From NCBI RefSeq assembly GCF_017916455.1, contig NZ_JAFMSY010000001.1, positions 372,001 through 436,000 on the forward strand: DNA of 64,000 nucleotides, in the 5' to 3' direction. Every line of letters begins with the position of its first letter. The first letter of the stretch is position 1. Of the stretch, positions 63,125-64,000 are shown in pieces. The notes beneath the pieces were generated by a model. That model saw only the letters and a list, made by a program, of their open reading frames with translations. It was not told where the DNA came from and did no database searches. The translations under genes were made by a program, and so were the position numbers. Source of the DNA: Nocardioides xinjiangensis. Its GTDB lineage: Bacteria; Actinomycetota; Actinomycetes; Propionibacteriales; Nocardioidaceae.

Positions 63125-63903
63125 GGCGCCAGGAACTCCCTCGCCCCGCGCAGGCGGGTGGTGAGCACCGTGGCCGCCAGCGTGGAGTCGAGGCGTACGT
63201 CGACGGGGCCGGGGTCGCTCAGCTCGGCCCTCAGGCCGCCGCGCAGCGCTGCGGGGTCGAGGCCGTCGCGTCGCGCGACCAGCCGGCCCAGCTCGAGCCG
63301 GCTCACCGCATCGGCGCCGCCGAGGTGCAGCACTCCGCGCACGTCGTTGCCGGCCAGCTCGACCAGGGCCGCGGCGAGGTCGCCGACGTGCACCGGGCAC
63401 CTGCGCTCGTCCTCGAAGAGCACACCGTCCCGGCCGCGGGCCAGCGACCGGACGAGCTGCTCGTGCTTCGACTCGCCGTCGCCGAGGACCAGCGAGGTCC
63501 GGGCCGCCACGGCGTCGGGCGCCGACGCGAGCGTGGCGGCCTCGGCCGCGACCTTCGCCTCGCCGTACGCCGACACCGGGTCGGGCGGGGCCGACTCGTC
63601 GTAGGGCTCGTCGGAGCCGCCGAAGACGACGTCGGAGGACACCAGCACCATCCGGGCGCCGACGCGTGCCGCAGCCTCCGCGACGTGGGCCGCGCCGGCG
63701 GCCGTGACGTCGGGGTCGGACTGGACGTACGCCGTGTGGACGACGGCGTCGGGCCGGTGCCGCTCGAGGAGGGCGACCACGGCCGCGCGGTCGCGCACGT
63801 CGGCGTCGGCCGAGCCGACGGCCACGACGTCGTGGGCTTCGGCAGCGGCCACGACGTGGCGACCGAGGTAGCCCGTCCGGCCGCCGGTCACGAGCAGGCG
63901 CAT
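63121..63903 (-). CDS. NAD-dependent epimerase/dehydratase or RmlD-like reductase
   Basis: 260 aa short-chain-type fold. Nucleotide loop MRLLVTGGRTGYLGRHVV, acidic strand VAVGSADADVRD, VVHTAYVQSDPD, LVSSDVVFGG, and the YxxxK pair in SAYGEAKVAAE. Resembles RmlD dTDP-4-dehydrorhamnose reductases. Sits between cdsA and the histidine phosphatase. Substrate unknown. Confidence 0.82.
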   Translation of the reverse strand: MRLLVTGGRTGYLGRHVVAAAEAHDVVAVGSADADVRDRAAVVALLERHRPDAVVHTAYVQSDPDVTAAGAAHVAEAAARVGARMVLVSSDVVFGGSDEPYDESAPPDPVSAYGEAKVAAEAATLASAPDAVAARTSLVLGDGESKHEQLVRSLARGRDGVLFEDERRCPVHVGDLAAALVELAGNDVRGVLHLGGADAVSRLELGRLVARRDGLDPAALRGGLRAELSDPGPVDVRLDSTLAATVLTTRLRGAREFLAP

Positions 63904-63913
63904 CGGCGGGCGG

Positions 63914-64000
63914 TCAGAAGACCAGGTAGTAGAGGACCAGCCAGATCGGCGCGACCGTCGCGAGGAGCGAGTCGAGCCGGTCCATCAGGCCGCCGTGGCC
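63914..64000 (-). CDS. cdsA: Phosphatidate cytidylyltransferase, C-terminal end (runs off the window)
   Basis: Only the last 28 residues: GHGGLMDRLDSLLATVAPIW then LVLYYLVF. The GHGGxxDRxDSLL segment is the CdsA signature, which makes CDP-diacylglycerol for phospholipid synthesis. It ends 10 bp before the epimerase gene. Confidence 0.88.
   Translation of the reverse strand, partial: GHGGLMDRLDSLLATVAPIWLVLYYLVF

Overview
The window is 64 kb of high-GC actinobacterial chromosome. The extreme GC content, abundant GTG starts and gene order point to a Nocardioidaceae-like organism (Nocardioides or a relative); this is inference, because no rRNA or tRNA is present to settle it. From memory, several blocks match mycobacterial order: ctaC/adoK/erpA/glycerate kinase, rimP-nusA-ylxR-infB with nearby proS, GNAT-ispG-rip1-dxr, and rlmN near cdsA. 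Many genes have a TAnnnT -10 hexamer 6-7 nt before the start codon, which suggests widespread leaderless transcription and fixes several starts.

Region by region: 1-5 kb holds the start of ctaC, a cysteine desulfurase/TusA pair, adenosine kinase, erpA, three copies of an 83-bp repeat and glycerate kinase. 5-11.2 kb holds acetyltransferases, a GlgC-like nucleotidyltransferase, nadA, an AlkZ-like winged-helix protein and a GAF histidine kinase. 11.2-13.8 kb is a PspA - PspAA - HtpX - PspAB membrane-stress operon that runs into the kinase. 14-19 kb has small membrane proteins, AzlCD, dapB, a methyltransferase and an M16 peptidase. 19-22 kb is rpsO-pnp. 22.8-32.7 kb is a phosphotransferase sugar island: mannitol-type EIIA and EIICB, a zinc polyol dehydrogenase, EI, a DeoR regulator, FruK, FruA and HPr. 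It is interrupted by four 42-bp repeats with palindromic ends. 32.7-44.3 kb is the translation and RNA-maturation cluster (ribF, truB, rbfA, infB, ylxR, nusA, rimP, a ferritin-like pair, proS), with a 476-bp gene-free stretch carrying two long inverted repeats.

45.4-50.5 kb is the most unusual part: a TPR-CHAT caspase-like protein, a subtilisin-family protease with no signal peptide, a small beta-rich protein and an ECF-type sigma factor. The CHAT and subtilase genes diverge from an 81-bp gap. The sigma and small-protein genes overlap by 4 bp. Related GTGCGC palindromes lie upstream of both transcription units. The set looks like a protease-regulated sigma-factor switch, similar in logic to the TPR-CHAT/sigma pairing of type III-E CRISPR but with no CRISPR parts.

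50.5-64 kb has the isoprenoid and site-2 protease cluster (GNAT, ispG, rip1, dxr), a truncated AMP-binding protein, a secreted M1 aminopeptidase, a RIO-type kinase with an overlapping short upstream ORF, a LOG-like protein, a GT4 glycosyltransferase, rlmN, a phosphoglycerate-mutase-like protein, an epimerase/reductase and the C-terminus of cdsA.
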